Source of the DNA: Coffea arabica
Taxonomy: Eukaryota; Streptophyta; Magnoliopsida; Gentianales; Rubiaceae
Assembly (NCBI RefSeq): GCF_036785885.1
Contig: NC_092326.1
Span: 1,302,001 to 1,366,000, forward strand
Direction: 5' to 3'
Length of the DNA: 64,000 nucleotides
The position numbers were made by a program, and so were the translations under genes. Positions 21,379 to 32,035 of the stretch are shown here, in pieces. The stretch's first letter is position 1; each line of letters starts with the position of its first letter. The notes under the pieces are model-generated. The model searched no databases. It was not told the origin of the DNA and saw only the letters and a list, made by a program, of their open reading frames with translations.

Positions 21379-22680
21379 TGACAGGTGTCGAGCCTGTGCA
21401 ATAATAATTATCTACTCAAGAAAAATACAAATTTTGTATACAGCAGTGAGTAGGGTCGAATCCACAGGGACTGGAGATAATTCGTTTCTTCCAGAGTCCG
21501 AAATATGGGTTTTTTAGAGAATATAAAATAACTAATTAACCAACTAATGAAACAACTAATAGAAATAAACAAGAATTAATAAATAACCAATACGACTCTA
21601 GCTAAAGGTGCAACTTTTCAAATACGGTTCATTCAACTGATCATCGATCCAAAGATAATTCAATTACTCATTAATAGATTGGTTATAGTTGTCATACAAG
21701 CGATAAACAACCAGCCTTTCCTTACTTTTTCGATTGTTAAGGTACGACTGTTAACTATTTCTCTAACCAAAAAATAACCCTAGGTACGACCGTAGGATTT
21801 AATTTCTAGATTGCATTAAGAATTAGAAAAGCCCAACCCTAACTAACAAACACGCTACGAGGGTTTGTTTAAATTAGATCATACGTTTCCTTAATATGGA
21901 ACCAATCACGCTAGTTGCCACTGGTATTAATCAATTGAACAATTACGGATCCAATCAATTAATCTGGCAGTAGATTATTAGGTTAATTTGAATATCGAGC
22001 CCTTGACATTCAAATAACAAAACAATCATAAGAAGTTAAGCTGGAAAACGTACAAATACCAATGAATAAAAGAAATAAGTAAAATAATTTGATCTCATAG
22101 ATGTTTGGAATCGAGTCTTCAAGCTGACCTTCAACTAGATGACGAACTTAGCCACGCCTCATAGAGAAATTTTCACGCGAATTAGTAGAATTCATGAATA
22201 TCAAACTTTGTTATTAAAACAATCTAATATGTTTCACGCAAGAAGAGTAAAGGCACGAAGAAGGAATTATCTCCTGTCTTGCGGCCTTGGGGCGAAGACA
22301 AATAATAGAAGAATCTCCCTAATCCAAACAATGACTAGTCCCTCATCTCGTTGGTTTTTCCACCGAATAAGGAAAACAAAGAGATAAAACAACTACTGAA
22401 GTTTCTTTCTTTCTTGTTTCCTAATGCTAGTAAACTACTAGTCACGAAAGGAAAGGAATTGGTTTAGCACATCTTGGAGCCGGATTTGCAAGGATTCTCA
22501 AGGCTTCCCACGTGCACGGCATTTTCTCAAGAAAGTCACCCTTTTTAGTACTTTTCTGCTCCACTTCCTGTAATTAGGTCCAAATACCAAATATAAGTAT
22601 ATTTCAACAATTAAAACAATATTTGGCAAGGACAAAGAGGAAAATTAACCATAAAATTAATAACAAATTATGCCCTCTCA
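21379..22680 (-). repeat. 5' LTR of element 2
   Basis: A full-length partner of 17315-18618, ending CCCTCTCA on the plus strand and followed by the GAAGA target duplication. It is complete, unlike the 5' LTR of element 1. Confidence 0.88.
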
Positions 22681-23251
22681 GAAGAAACTCTCATTAGAAA
22701 ATCTTAAGAAATATTTTATTCACATAAATGAAAAGAAACTATAGAGAGAGCTCCTCGCATGAAGAGAGATTAGAAAATCTGATCTCTCTCTCATGAGAGA
22801 GTTGAATGAGAGTTTTAGTTAGATAGCTTTTTCTAAAGAAAAGAAAGATAGAAGAAGGATGGCCGAAGATATTTTAGGTCAAAATGTTACTGATATTATA
22901 AAAGATGAAGTTGAACAATAAAAAATCACCAATTCACTGTGACAAATGGTTACAATGAGCTCAAATTTATTGAAATATCTTGATTCAGTGTGCAATTTGA
23001 AAATAAACAAATTAGTTATGATTTTAAGTTCATTATAATATACATCTAAATTTATACTTAGACTTAGGTATGCTAAGTTCTCCTTATAGTTTATTTGCAT
23101 GTTAATCAATCCAATAACACTACAAAACATGAAACTAACATTGAAGTTTGTGCGCAAAATTTTCTTTTCTTTTCTTTTGTTATGATACTAAACCGATATT
23201 TATGCTAGTTACCTTTATATTCCTTCAAATGTTCTTGGTTTTGCTGCATAG

Positions 23252-24068
23252 GGAAAGTCTTCAAGAGTACTCTATAGAGCTCAAAAGTCTTGCCTTGAAG
23301 ATTCTCAACCTAATAGCAAAAGCATTAGGAATGAAGCATGAAGAAATTGAAGTCCTTTTAGAAGAAGGGTTGCAATTAGGGCTGCAAACGAATCGAGCCG
23401 CTCGCGAGTCAAGCTCGAGTCGAGCTCGATCAATATCCAGCTCGAGCTGGCTCGAGTTGAAATCGAGCTGGAACTCGAGTTCGAAATATTAAGTTCGTTA
23501 GCTCACGAGCCGGCTGGCGAGTTCGAGTATATATATAATATTTTTTATTTTTTTATTTTAAGTATTTCTTTTATTTTAAGTGTATATTTAAATTTTTTTT
23601 ATTTTCTTATTTTAATAGTAAAATTACATATATATCCTTAATATTTTATAATATTATTAAGAAAAAATATTATTTTATTTATTTTTTAAAAAATAAAATA
23701 ATTATTTTTATTTTTTTCGAGCTCGAGCTCGGTTCGAATTGATTCGAATCGAACTTGAGCTTTAAATTGCCGGCTTGTCGAGTTCGAGCTTGATAAAATT
23801 TAGTCGAAATTCGGCTCGATTAGCCCAAAACTCGACTCGACTCGGCTCATTTGCAGCCCTAGTTACAATCCATGAGGCTCACTTACCATCCTCCATGTCC
23901 TCAACTTGAGCTGGTCACAGGCCTATGCCATCACTCTGATCCTGTTAACCCGCCATTTTACTTCAAATCAACGATGTACAAGGTCTCCAAATCAAGGAAA
24001 ATGAAGCTTGGGTTCCTGTTATTCCACTTCCTAATGCTTTTATAGTCAACGTTGGTGATATCCTAGAG
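23252..24068 (+). pseudogene. Gene 2 exon 3 (split by a MITE)
   Basis: After the acceptor GCATAG the text ESLQEYSIELKSLALKIL...ALGMKHEEIEVLLEEGLQ matches gene 3 exon 3. A MITE interrupts at 23377. Coding similarity resumes at 23870 with MRL-YHPPCPQLELVTGLC-HSD (the first iron-binding His and the Asp remain). A frameshift follows, and [18 protein letters not shown]...NVGDILE then appears in another frame before the donor GAG|GTAAGT. The intervening TGLTILLQ block is mostly lost. Confidence 0.88.
23377..23861. mobile_element. 485-bp hAT-like MITE in gene 2 exon 3
   Basis: Inverted ends TAGGGCTGCAAACGA and (reverse complement of the right end) TAGGGCTGCAAATGA are flanked by an 8-bp target duplication GTTGCAAT / GTTACAAT (23369-23376 and 23862-23869, one mismatch). 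The subterminal regions are dense in TCGAGC/GCTCGA words and the core is AT-rich. A second member in the opposite orientation starts at 63829. There is no coding capacity. Confidence 0.9.
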
Positions 24069-25205
24069 GTAAGTATTCGCATAAATATAAGGTTTTATTG
24101 TGAATTGCCCCATTAACAAGTACATGCTTTTCAATTTGCTCCATGTCAGTCACACTCTACTCTACTAAACTTTGGGGGTAGGCACACTTTTGACTTTACT
24201 ATTACGAGCCTTAAAATTGTATGCTTGGCCCCTTGAAAACTAGTCAAAGATATAAATATTAACGTCATAAGGAAAAAAGTGAGTGTAAGAATGTTAATGC
24301 CCTTTCATTTCTGAAATGATTAATAATTTATCATTATTGCCATTTTGTTTGGATCCGAACTTTATATCTTCTCTATAGTATCTAATATACAAAAAATCAA
24401 ATTAATAAAACCAAAAAAAGCTTTTTCAATTTAATATCCTTAAAGTCTTTTCAAATTCATGTTGAATTAATGTTCTTTTATCTTATACATTGTTTTCAAT
24501 TTATTGGACTTTAAATCTAATAGTAATAATAAATAATGTAGTAATAAAAAATAATATAGTAATAACAAAAAATAAAGTTGGCAAAATTTTGAAATCATGC
24601 TTTAATATTAAGCTTGTTACTACTTAACAGCGTAATATTTTATTCTTTTAGTTTATGTAAATTGTTAGAAGAATATTTTTGTTATATTTTGTTTGTCAGA
24701 TTAGTCAACTATGAATTACTTAACTAAATTTTTAATAAGGACTAATATATATTACATCTAGACTTAGAGGAGAATAAATAGAGATTAAATAAAAAAAATC
24801 ACTTTCTCCACCAGTAAAAGGGCATTAATAGTAAACTATATATAGTGTCATCAACAAAAGAGCAATATTGTCATAACACTCAATTTTCTTGACAAAGTTA
24901 AGATTTCAAACATTGACAAAGGTAAGATTTCAAATATTCACTAGATTTCTGGTGGTGTGAGGTGCATATTTTTAAGGTTTAAGGTGGTAAAGTATGAGTA
25001 CCTCCAAATCCAAAGCTCAGGGGAACAAAATGGTGAATAAGCTTTGTTTTGATTGAATCTGTCCTCTCCCTAGACTTCCAATATTTACATTTTGTTTCCA
25101 ACATTTACCTAATGTGCCACAACACTCCTATAAAAGCCCAAATTGTCATGTGGAATGCACTTACTCTCCGAGTACAATTAGCTTACGTACCAAATTTTTA
25201 GTAAC
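24069..25205. other. AT-rich interval after gene 2 exon 3
   Basis: No gene is seen. If gene 2 intron 3 is still here, I found no following exon 4: the IVTNGIYKS and EHRATV text of genes 1 and 3 has no counterpart before 35319. Confidence 0.5.
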
Positions 25206-26520
25206 TTAGTTATCAGAATCTTTTGCTAAGCTGTGACTGATAAAGCTATCAGAACTTCCAGTGTCCACCAATACGTTCACTACTACAGTTCTCATAACCT
25301 GTTGTAGAGTAATGGTCTTTCTTTTGAGCCCAGAAGACAAAGTATGAAATGACATGCCGACCACAACTCCAATATTACTAGTAACCTCATCTTGCTTCCC
25401 TTGGACATCTGCAAACTCAATTTCCTCCTCCTCGTCTTCTGCCATCTGATGCAGCTGCTTCATTTTGCTTTGATGTCCTGCTCCAAATTTGTTGGCACAC
25501 TTGAAACAAAAATTATTATTCCTCTGGTATTGGATGGTGAAATTTTCTATATGATGTTAGGACTAGAATCCTAATTAGCAGAAGCTCATTTTTCAACTCG
25601 ATAATGAGGGAGCCTATAGCTATTAGTTCCAATACCATGGCCAATTTTGATTTTATATAATTCAAATCTGGAGTCCACATTCTGCCTACCCCCTAGTCTA
25701 ATCTGTCTACGTCAAATGCTACTATTAAAATCTCAGGTTTGAACATCTTGACTGTGCCTAATTTCTTCTCTAAGCCCGCTAATGAAACTGGAGACAGAAT
25801 ATCGTTCACTAAGTCTTATTACTCCTGAGGAGCATCAAAGTTTTCAACTGTTCAAACTTCTCTTGTTATTCTTCAAAATCTCCAATCTATTGCGACTTTT
25901 TGAATTTTTCCAAATTTCCTCTGTCAAAAAATGTGTGCACGATAGTTCTTTAATTCCTTCCAAGACAAACTAGCTAGGTTTTTCAATCTTGACCCCCAGA
26001 AACTAGTTATCTGTTATTCCCTCATAATACATTCCAATCACATTCATTCTATTTTCATTAAAAAAATTCGTAACACAAGAATAATTTATGGCATTTTCTG
26101 ACTCATTCCCTGAGATTATCCCCAAAGAACATAGGTAATTCAACCTTAAGAGTAACTGGGAAAAGGAATCCTACTCCAGTTCTCCTTAGTAGTCGCCCCA
26201 GGCTCATTGGTGGACAGCAACTTCTGTTGCTTCTAGGAGGTGGGAATCCCAAAATTTTCTTCTTCGCAGATCACTTTCTGATTGTCTTTACGAGACATCA
26301 CCATCGTAGAGGAGCTGAATTTCTGATGCACATTGTGAATCATGGACTCCATCCTCCTGCCATTACTTTCCCACTCATCTTTAAAATGTTGCTGGAAATT
26401 ATTCATGGAGTCTAATTGCTGCTAAAAATTTCCTATGGAAGCCAAAGCCTTGCTCAACCTTGCTTCTGTTTCTTGACCTGCTCCTTCAAAGACTTAAAAC
26501 AAGTAGTTTCAGCCATGATC
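25206..26520 (-). pseudogene. Ty3/gypsy gag-protease fragment
   Basis: On the minus strand, from an ATG near 26517 (MAETTCFKSLKEQVKKQKQ), gag-like text runs with frameshifts to a Cys-rich CFKCANKFGAGHQSK knuckle near 25490. An acidic linker follows, then NVLVDTGSSDSFISHSLAK near 25230, with the DTGS active-site motif of a retroviral-type aspartic protease. Sequence at 26550-26566 reads TTGGTATGAAGCGGTT on the minus strand, resembling a decayed initiator-Met primer site upstream of gag. RT and integrase are absent, so this is an old, truncated copy. Confidence 0.65.
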
Positions 26521-26755
26521 AGGGGGTATTCAAGCAGTCAGAGTCAACCGCTTCATACCAACGACTATCAGGGACTCAAACATTGGAGCCAAATTAAGTA
26601 TTGATATGGGAGAAAAATGAACTAGTGAAGGAAAGAATTAGTTCAAGAATGAGGAATGATCAGAACGAGAGAAGAAGAAAGAGATGCAGAGGGAAAGATT
26701 GACTATAAGAAAGGAATGACTACCAAACTCCTTTCCTAACTAGTTTCACTAACTG

Positions 26756-27000
26756 AAGGAAATTAAACCAAGCTATCTTAGTATTTAGTTTCCTAATTCT
26801 TCTAATTTCTTGTTTTGGTGTCTTGTTTGTTTAGTTTTCATATTAGTTTAGGAATTAGTTTCCTTCATTTCTTTCTTGAGCCCGGTCCGTTTGTTTGTTT
26901 ATAAATACTTCGCTGCCATGCTATTTCTTCGAGTGTGTGATTTGTTTTGATTATTTATCCTATGGGCTATTTTCCTACAAAGTATTAGAGGTCTGGACTT
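26756..27000 (+). repeat. LTR-like repeat with TATA box and primer-site-like end
   Basis: Bases 26756-26865 recur at about 27952-28060 (AAGGAAATTAAACC through TTGTTTAGTT). Downstream is TTTATAAATACTTCG (a TATA box near 26900), then CCTACAAAGTATTAGAGGTC near 26973, which resembles an LTR end followed by a degraded TGGTATCAGAG-type primer site. This suggests a small plus-strand LTR element spanning about 26756-28060 with decayed contents. The outer limits are uncertain. Confidence 0.45.
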
Positions 27001-27950
27001 TGATTCTAGGGCTTGTTCATGAAATTGAAGCATGGATCAATGTTATTCATCATGTTGTGATGATTTTATTTTTGATGGCAAAAATGATTTTGAGATTTTG
27101 AGTTGGTTGATGAAAAAAAAAATTTCAAGCTATTGTAATTTGGGATTTTGTCTAAAAGGGGTTCACGAAACCTATAGAAGGTACGAATTATCAAGCTGTT
27201 TAAGAGTTAGAAAAGAATAAATAGTTAGATTGTAAGGCATTCCAATATCTCAACACCCAAGTCCAATTGCATGTAGCCAAAAAATTTATAGATGTAAATA
27301 CAGCAATGGAGGTTTGAAAATTTTGATGAATTTCTATGGTCATGGTGGAGAAGAATTTTGTGATGAGGTAGGAGAAATTTTTTTTTTTTTTTTGATGAGT
27401 CAAAGAAAGAAGAAATTGCAGAAATTATGGGTACTCGTGAAGATGAAAAATTTGTGGCTGAAAAGGAAATTTCACATGTGGTTGAGAAAGAAGGTGAAGT
27501 CGTTGGTGATATGGAAAATGTAACTAAAGATTGTGATAAGAGAGAAATTTTGATTTCATTGTGGTTGATGAATTTTTTGAAGCGAAAGATGTGATTGTTA
27601 AAATTGATGTGATTGTTAGTGTGAAAAAATTAAAGGAAAAATATGGTAATGTTAAAAACATTGGAGGTGGCAACTATGATTTTCTAGTGTTGGGAAATTT
27701 TCTTGGTGATGTGGAGTAATGAATGGAGTTTGGATGAACATGTTTAACTTTTTTGACATAAGTGATCAAGGTAAGAAATTGTTCAAAAAGTATAAGTTCG
27801 ACCACTGTTATGTGCAAAGATGAAACTAATAATCAATCATAAGTTGGAGTCAACTGTTGTGTCTACTGCAACTGAGCTTTTCATAGAGATTCAAGCTCGA
27901 AATGACATTGGAGGTGAGCACAATAATGAGCATGGTTTAAGGAAGGCAAT
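27001..27950 (+). other. Interior between the LTR-like repeats
   Basis: It contains AG- and GT-rich, weakly coding-looking text (MDQCYSSCCDDFIFDGKNDF, then Lys/Glu-rich segments at 27310-27700) broken by many stops. It may be a gag remnant of the small LTR element, but no domain is recognisable. Confidence 0.35.
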
Positions 27951-28366
27951 AAAGGAAATTAAACCCAACTATCTTAGTATTTAGTTTTCTAATTCTTCTA
28001 GTTTCTTGTTTCGGTGTCTTGTTTGTTTAGTTCCCACATTGGTTTAGGAGATTTCAAATCAGTTCCAAATAAGTTTCGGTTTATAACTGTATTTGTTTAA
28101 TAAGTTTAACAATGCATAAATACTACTAGAGTAGTAGATTATTACTTGAAAAATTGAGTCGAGTTTTGGGAGTAAATTTGAGGGAAAGTCTCATAGTTTA
28201 GATTCGTAAGTTGTTGCAAGCAAAAAGTTACAATTTGATATTGCCATGATTGAGTTTTGAGTTAATAAATAGTTAAATGTTTTTTTTGTATATTTATTCT
28301 CCTTCTCTTCCCAAATACTTTTATATGTGTTAAAATTGCTTTTGTTTCTCATTTGTGCCCTATTAT

Positions 28367-28384
28367 AAAAAAAAAAAAAAAAAA
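28367..28384. repeat. Poly(A) tract
   Basis: A run of about 18 A bases follows a region without recognised coding text. It could be the 3' tail of an unidentified retroposed sequence on the plus strand; no target duplication was found. Confidence 0.5.
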
Positions 28385-28453
28385 GTCTTCCCTACTTATC
28401 TAAATGGGGCCAATGGGTGATAGAAAAGGCCCATGGCCTAGGTTGGCCACCTC

Positions 28454-29002
28454 TAGGGGTGTCAATCAGTCAATGGGCCAAGTCTGGATCCGAACTCAGC
28501 TCATACCCGATAATTTTTTTCCGAATATGGGTTGAGAAATAATTCCGATACCCGGATCCGTTTACTTTAACAAAAAATAGGTTGGATACGGAATATAGGA
28601 TTCCAACCCGGATCCAAACAATATATTAATAATTATAAAATATAAATATTTCTAAATACATTCTTTTACCAAATTAACAATTTAGTAATGATTTTGTAGA
28701 TTGATTTGTGGTTAGTTTTGTATTGACTATTGAGTTATTTGTGATTTAGTTTGGTAATTTGATTTGTTTAATTTTGGAGATGGATTTATAATTGGTTTTG
28801 GATTTAATTTTAAAATGTTTAAATTTGGATTTTTTTTTTCCGAATAGACCTAGATCCGACTCATAGCCCGTCGAACCCAATTCCAAAACTCTAAAATCAA
28901 GACCCGTTAGGTATACGGTTCGAGTCTGGATTTACTACATAAAAACGAGTTGGGTTCAGAATTTTCAGTTTCGATCAAAACCCCGACCCGTTGACAAGCC
29001 TA
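28454..29002. mobile_element. 549-bp hAT-like MITE
   Basis: A perfect 8-bp target duplication GCCACCTC (28446-28453 and 29003-29010) flanks inverted ends TAGGGGTGTCAA and (reverse complement of the right end) TAGGCTTGTCAA. Subterminal regions repeat GGATCCG/CCGAC-type and GGGTT words. No ORF of note. Confidence 0.88.
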
Positions 29003-29441
29003 GCCACCTCATTGCAGTTGGGGGGTACCTGCCTAAGGTCTGTCTAAGTGGCACGGTTTATGTAATAATTTGTGATAGCGAGGGTTTTCATTCGCAAACG
29101 AAAAAAATAGAAGAGGTTAAAAAAAAAAACTCTTGCCAAGTCAGCATACTACATGTCTTTTGACTTAAGCCATTATTAAAATCACGAAAATGATGTCCAA
29201 TGATTTATTCAACTTTTTTTTTTGAGGGTAATGACATTCAACTTGAATATCCGATCTATGTGGCAATACGAAAAGACAATTTCAGTTCCCAATCTTAGTT
29301 TAATATAGCCCAAAATGCAACGAAGCCCTTTCATGGTATATTCCTAATACACTTGTCCAACCTCATCCAGTCGATGGACCAAATGAGCTAGACCTCTGAA
29401 GTATCACTTCTAAGAGCATTATCTCTTCGTGTCTTTTTCAT

Positions 29442-30044
29442 CTATGTTTTTAAACTTGGACCGACCTCTTCGTTCGATCGATCGAACTGAAAATCGGCCA
29501 AATGCCTAGTCTGAATTATCCTAAAAAATTGGATAGATAGAAATTCAGTCAAATCAGATAAAAAACTGGATTTGATTGAGTTTGACTAGAAAAATGTGAA
29601 GAATCTATTGGTGTTAAAGTTTTTTTTTTTTTTTAAAAGTCAAAGCATTTTCAGTATTATGTTTTGACCCTAGGTTGTTAAAAATTATTAATATATCTCA
29701 AATATTTCATACTTTATAAATGTTGTCCTAAAGTTTGGTGTTATTTTTCAATCAAGTCCATAATTTTAATTCTAAACTTGTTAATGTTCATTAAATAATA
29801 TAAATTGCTACTTGATCATTCTAATTTCTTTGTATTTTCTTGTTAAATATATTTGAAACATCAAATATATTTATGAATATACATTTATTAATATTGACAT
29901 GTGCTTAAGTATTTTACATACAATATTTAAATTTTTAAATAATTTTTGTTTATGACGTTATCTGATTTAACCCCGATCGAATCCATTAACCCCTGACTCC
30001 TGAATTCGACCGAGTTGATACTCAGTCCGGGTCTAAAAACATAG
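29442..30044. mobile_element. 603-bp hAT-like MITE
   Basis: A perfect 8-bp target duplication TTTTTCAT (29434-29441 and 30045-30052) flanks inverted ends CTATGTTTTTAAACTTGGAC and (reverse complement) CTATGTTTTTAGACCCGGAC. The interior is AT-rich and noncoding, with a poly(T) run at 29620. Confidence 0.87.
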
Positions 30045-30052
30045 TTTTTCAT

Positions 30053-31277
30053 GTGTTGACATCCACATGATGGCATCTATTTATGGGATTACATGGCGTT
30101 AAAAACAATCGAAGGTTTCCTATAGTTATCGATCCAATAGAATTAGTGAGGAGAAAATGTATTATTTGGTCTTGTGTGGACTTTGGAGCAAAATATTGAA
30201 TTTTACCCTTTTATGCTTGCTCGCATGCGCATTCACACATACACACACATTTATTTATAAACACACTAGCCTCTCTCTTTTACCCTTTTATGCCTGCTGG
30301 CACGTACACATGCACATACACATGTTCGCATGAGTATTGAGTACGCAAAGAGAGAGATTGGTATATACTATTGCTTTGTATGAGGCGTGAGATTGGGAAG
30401 GGACAACTTTTAGCAAACGCAAAAGAATTGTTATGTTTCTAAAGATTGTAGCCTTTGTGTGTAGAATTTGTACTTGTGATTGCAGGGGATCGATCCCGTG
30501 ACTTAAACTATTGATGCCAGTTAAGTAACTATCCATTCGCTATTGTCATTCGGAAATTAGTTTACAATTATCCCCTTTTCCTCAAAACAAAAAATTCCTA
30601 AATGAAAATCTTTTGAAAGTTACAAACAAGTGCATTATGTCTTATACGAAGTATGGATACTTAACTATTGAACAACAGGTAATCTGTCTAGCTTATTTAC
30701 AATAATGGTTAGACTTACAAACCTTTTGCTTTGGTATGAAACCAATTCTTGATAGAGGGAAATATATCAAGAGAGTCTACCAAAGGGTCCAATATGAAAG
30801 TTAGGGACCCAACTTTGATCCAAAAGCTTAAGCCATTAGGTCTTGGGTCGTTTTTTACATATTAACCACTCTTTCTCCATCTCTCGGACCAAATGTGGGA
30901 CGTAATCTTTTTAATCATGAACCTAACACCTCTGATGTATACGAGTCATTTAAGAAGCAAAACAACTCCATGGGTAATAATGTTAAATTTAAAATTGTAT
31001 CCTAAAACCAATCCATTTATAGTTGAAGTGCAAAATTCCAAACGACATATTAATTGTATATACGTAGTTTGGGAAAAGTCTCAAATTGGATGAAGATTCT
31101 CTACTATTGATAGAGCAATTGCAATTGATGGTTTAAATAGTTTTAGTACGAACGTTCGCTAGATGAGATTGATTTTGAGACACAATTTTTAATAAGTGAT
31201 AAAACTTGCTGTATTATTAGGTACGTTATTATTATTTGTATTTTCAATGTCTTAATGGTTAAATATTTGTGTTAGTA
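30053..31277. other. Intergenic DNA
   Basis: No gene is seen. Short ACACAT-rich tracts occur at 30230-30330. ORFs here are short and lack recognisable domains. Confidence 0.5.
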
Positions 31278-31728
31278 GTTACATTTTGTAGTACAATTTA
31301 CACTGATATTTTGTGATAGGCTGGGCACTGATGTGCTCTCTTTAGGCTGATGTTGTCTACTTTAATAATGAACAATCGCAAGCTCATCTGCGTAGCAAAG
31401 TATGTGGATCCTATTTTGTAAGTCATCAATTTTTGGAGATGGACTAATCCAATTTTGATACAAATTGATAAAGGAATACATCACTCCAGAGACGTTCCAT
31501 GAAGACTTTAAGGTTACATTTTGTAGTACAATTGACACTGATATTTTGTGACAGGCTGGGCACTGATGTGCTCTCTTTAGGCTGATGTTGTCTACTTTAA
31601 TAACTAACAATCGCAAGCTCATCTGCGTAGCAAAGTATATGGATCCTATTTTGTAAGTCATCAATTTTTGGAGATGGACTAATCCAATTTGAATACATCA
31701 CTCCAGAGACGTTCCTTGAAGACTTTAA
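31278..31728. repeat. Two-copy tandem duplication, period 235 bp
   Basis: The text from GTTACATTTTGTAGTACAAT at 31278 repeats from 31513, through GGCTGGGCACTGATGTGCTC and CGCAAGCTCATCTGCGTAGC to CAGAGACGTTCC. The copies differ by a few substitutions, and the second lacks about 18 bases after CTAATCCAATTT. High similarity suggests a recent duplication. Confidence 0.88.
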
Positions 31729-31947
31729 GTCGCCGACATTTTATCAACAATTTTATAGAAATATTTATAACCGTAGCTGGTGCTTACTCTGAGATTACTT
31801 TTTCAGATGACCAATACCAAAGAAATTCCATTTAGTTGTACTAAACAAGCTTATTATTCAAGTGTCACTGACATTGAAAATGAACGATAAGCTCTTTTTC
31901 AGTTGAAAGAAAACTCGATAAACAAAATCAAATCATCAGCCATGGTG

Positions 31948-32035
31948 GATTGTGTTGCGCATGATTCATGAAAGGAGTTAGCCATAACAAAATCACTAGC
32001 CTTGTCGTAAAACAAATCAGAAAATTTGTGTGTAT
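31948..32035 (+). repeat. 85-bp direct repeat, left copy
   Basis: GGATTGTGTT...ATTCATGAAAGGAGTTAGCC...AAAACAAATCAGAAAATTT recurs at 34519-34602 in the same orientation with about ten differences. The pair encloses about 2.5 kb without a recognised gene. Confidence 0.75.

Larger units (their letters stand above)
17315..22680 (-). mobile_element. Non-autonomous LTR retrotransposon 2 (tRNA-Asp primed) in gene 2 intron 2
   Basis: A complete 5.37 kb element with LTRs of 1304 and 1302 bp, TG...CA ends and a perfect 5-bp target duplication GAAGA (17310-17314 and 22681-22685). It lies on the minus strand: the primer site is next to the right LTR and the purine tract next to the left LTR. The interior has a gag-like frame with a zinc knuckle but no protease, RT or integrase. 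It shares several noncoding blocks with element 1 (purine tract and hairpin, the GGTTGCCTCCCA-AAGCGC block, paired GTTACT motifs), so both belong to one broad lineage although their LTRs differ. Confidence 0.9.
14852..24068 (+). pseudogene. SRG1-like 2OG-Fe(II) dioxygenase pseudogene (gene 2)
   Basis: Exons 1 to 3 of a DOXC-class 2OG/Fe(II) dioxygenase are recognisable in the same intron pattern as gene 3. The damage seen is: a 300-bp MITE in exon 1; a TAG at 15376-15378 where the paralogue has a Glu codon; a 2-base deletion near the end of exon 1; a 485-bp MITE in exon 3; and a frameshift after the HxD region of exon 3. Intron 2 is swollen to about 7.1 kb by LTR element 2. No counterpart of exon 4 was found between 24069 and the start of gene 3. 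It is beyond use as an enzyme gene; transcription cannot be judged. Confidence 0.9.

Noticed and set aside
30288-30536. ORF of 82 codons with Cys-Met repeats at its end
   Set aside because: The Cys-Met text is the translation of an ACATGC/ACATAC microsatellite-like tract; no other support.
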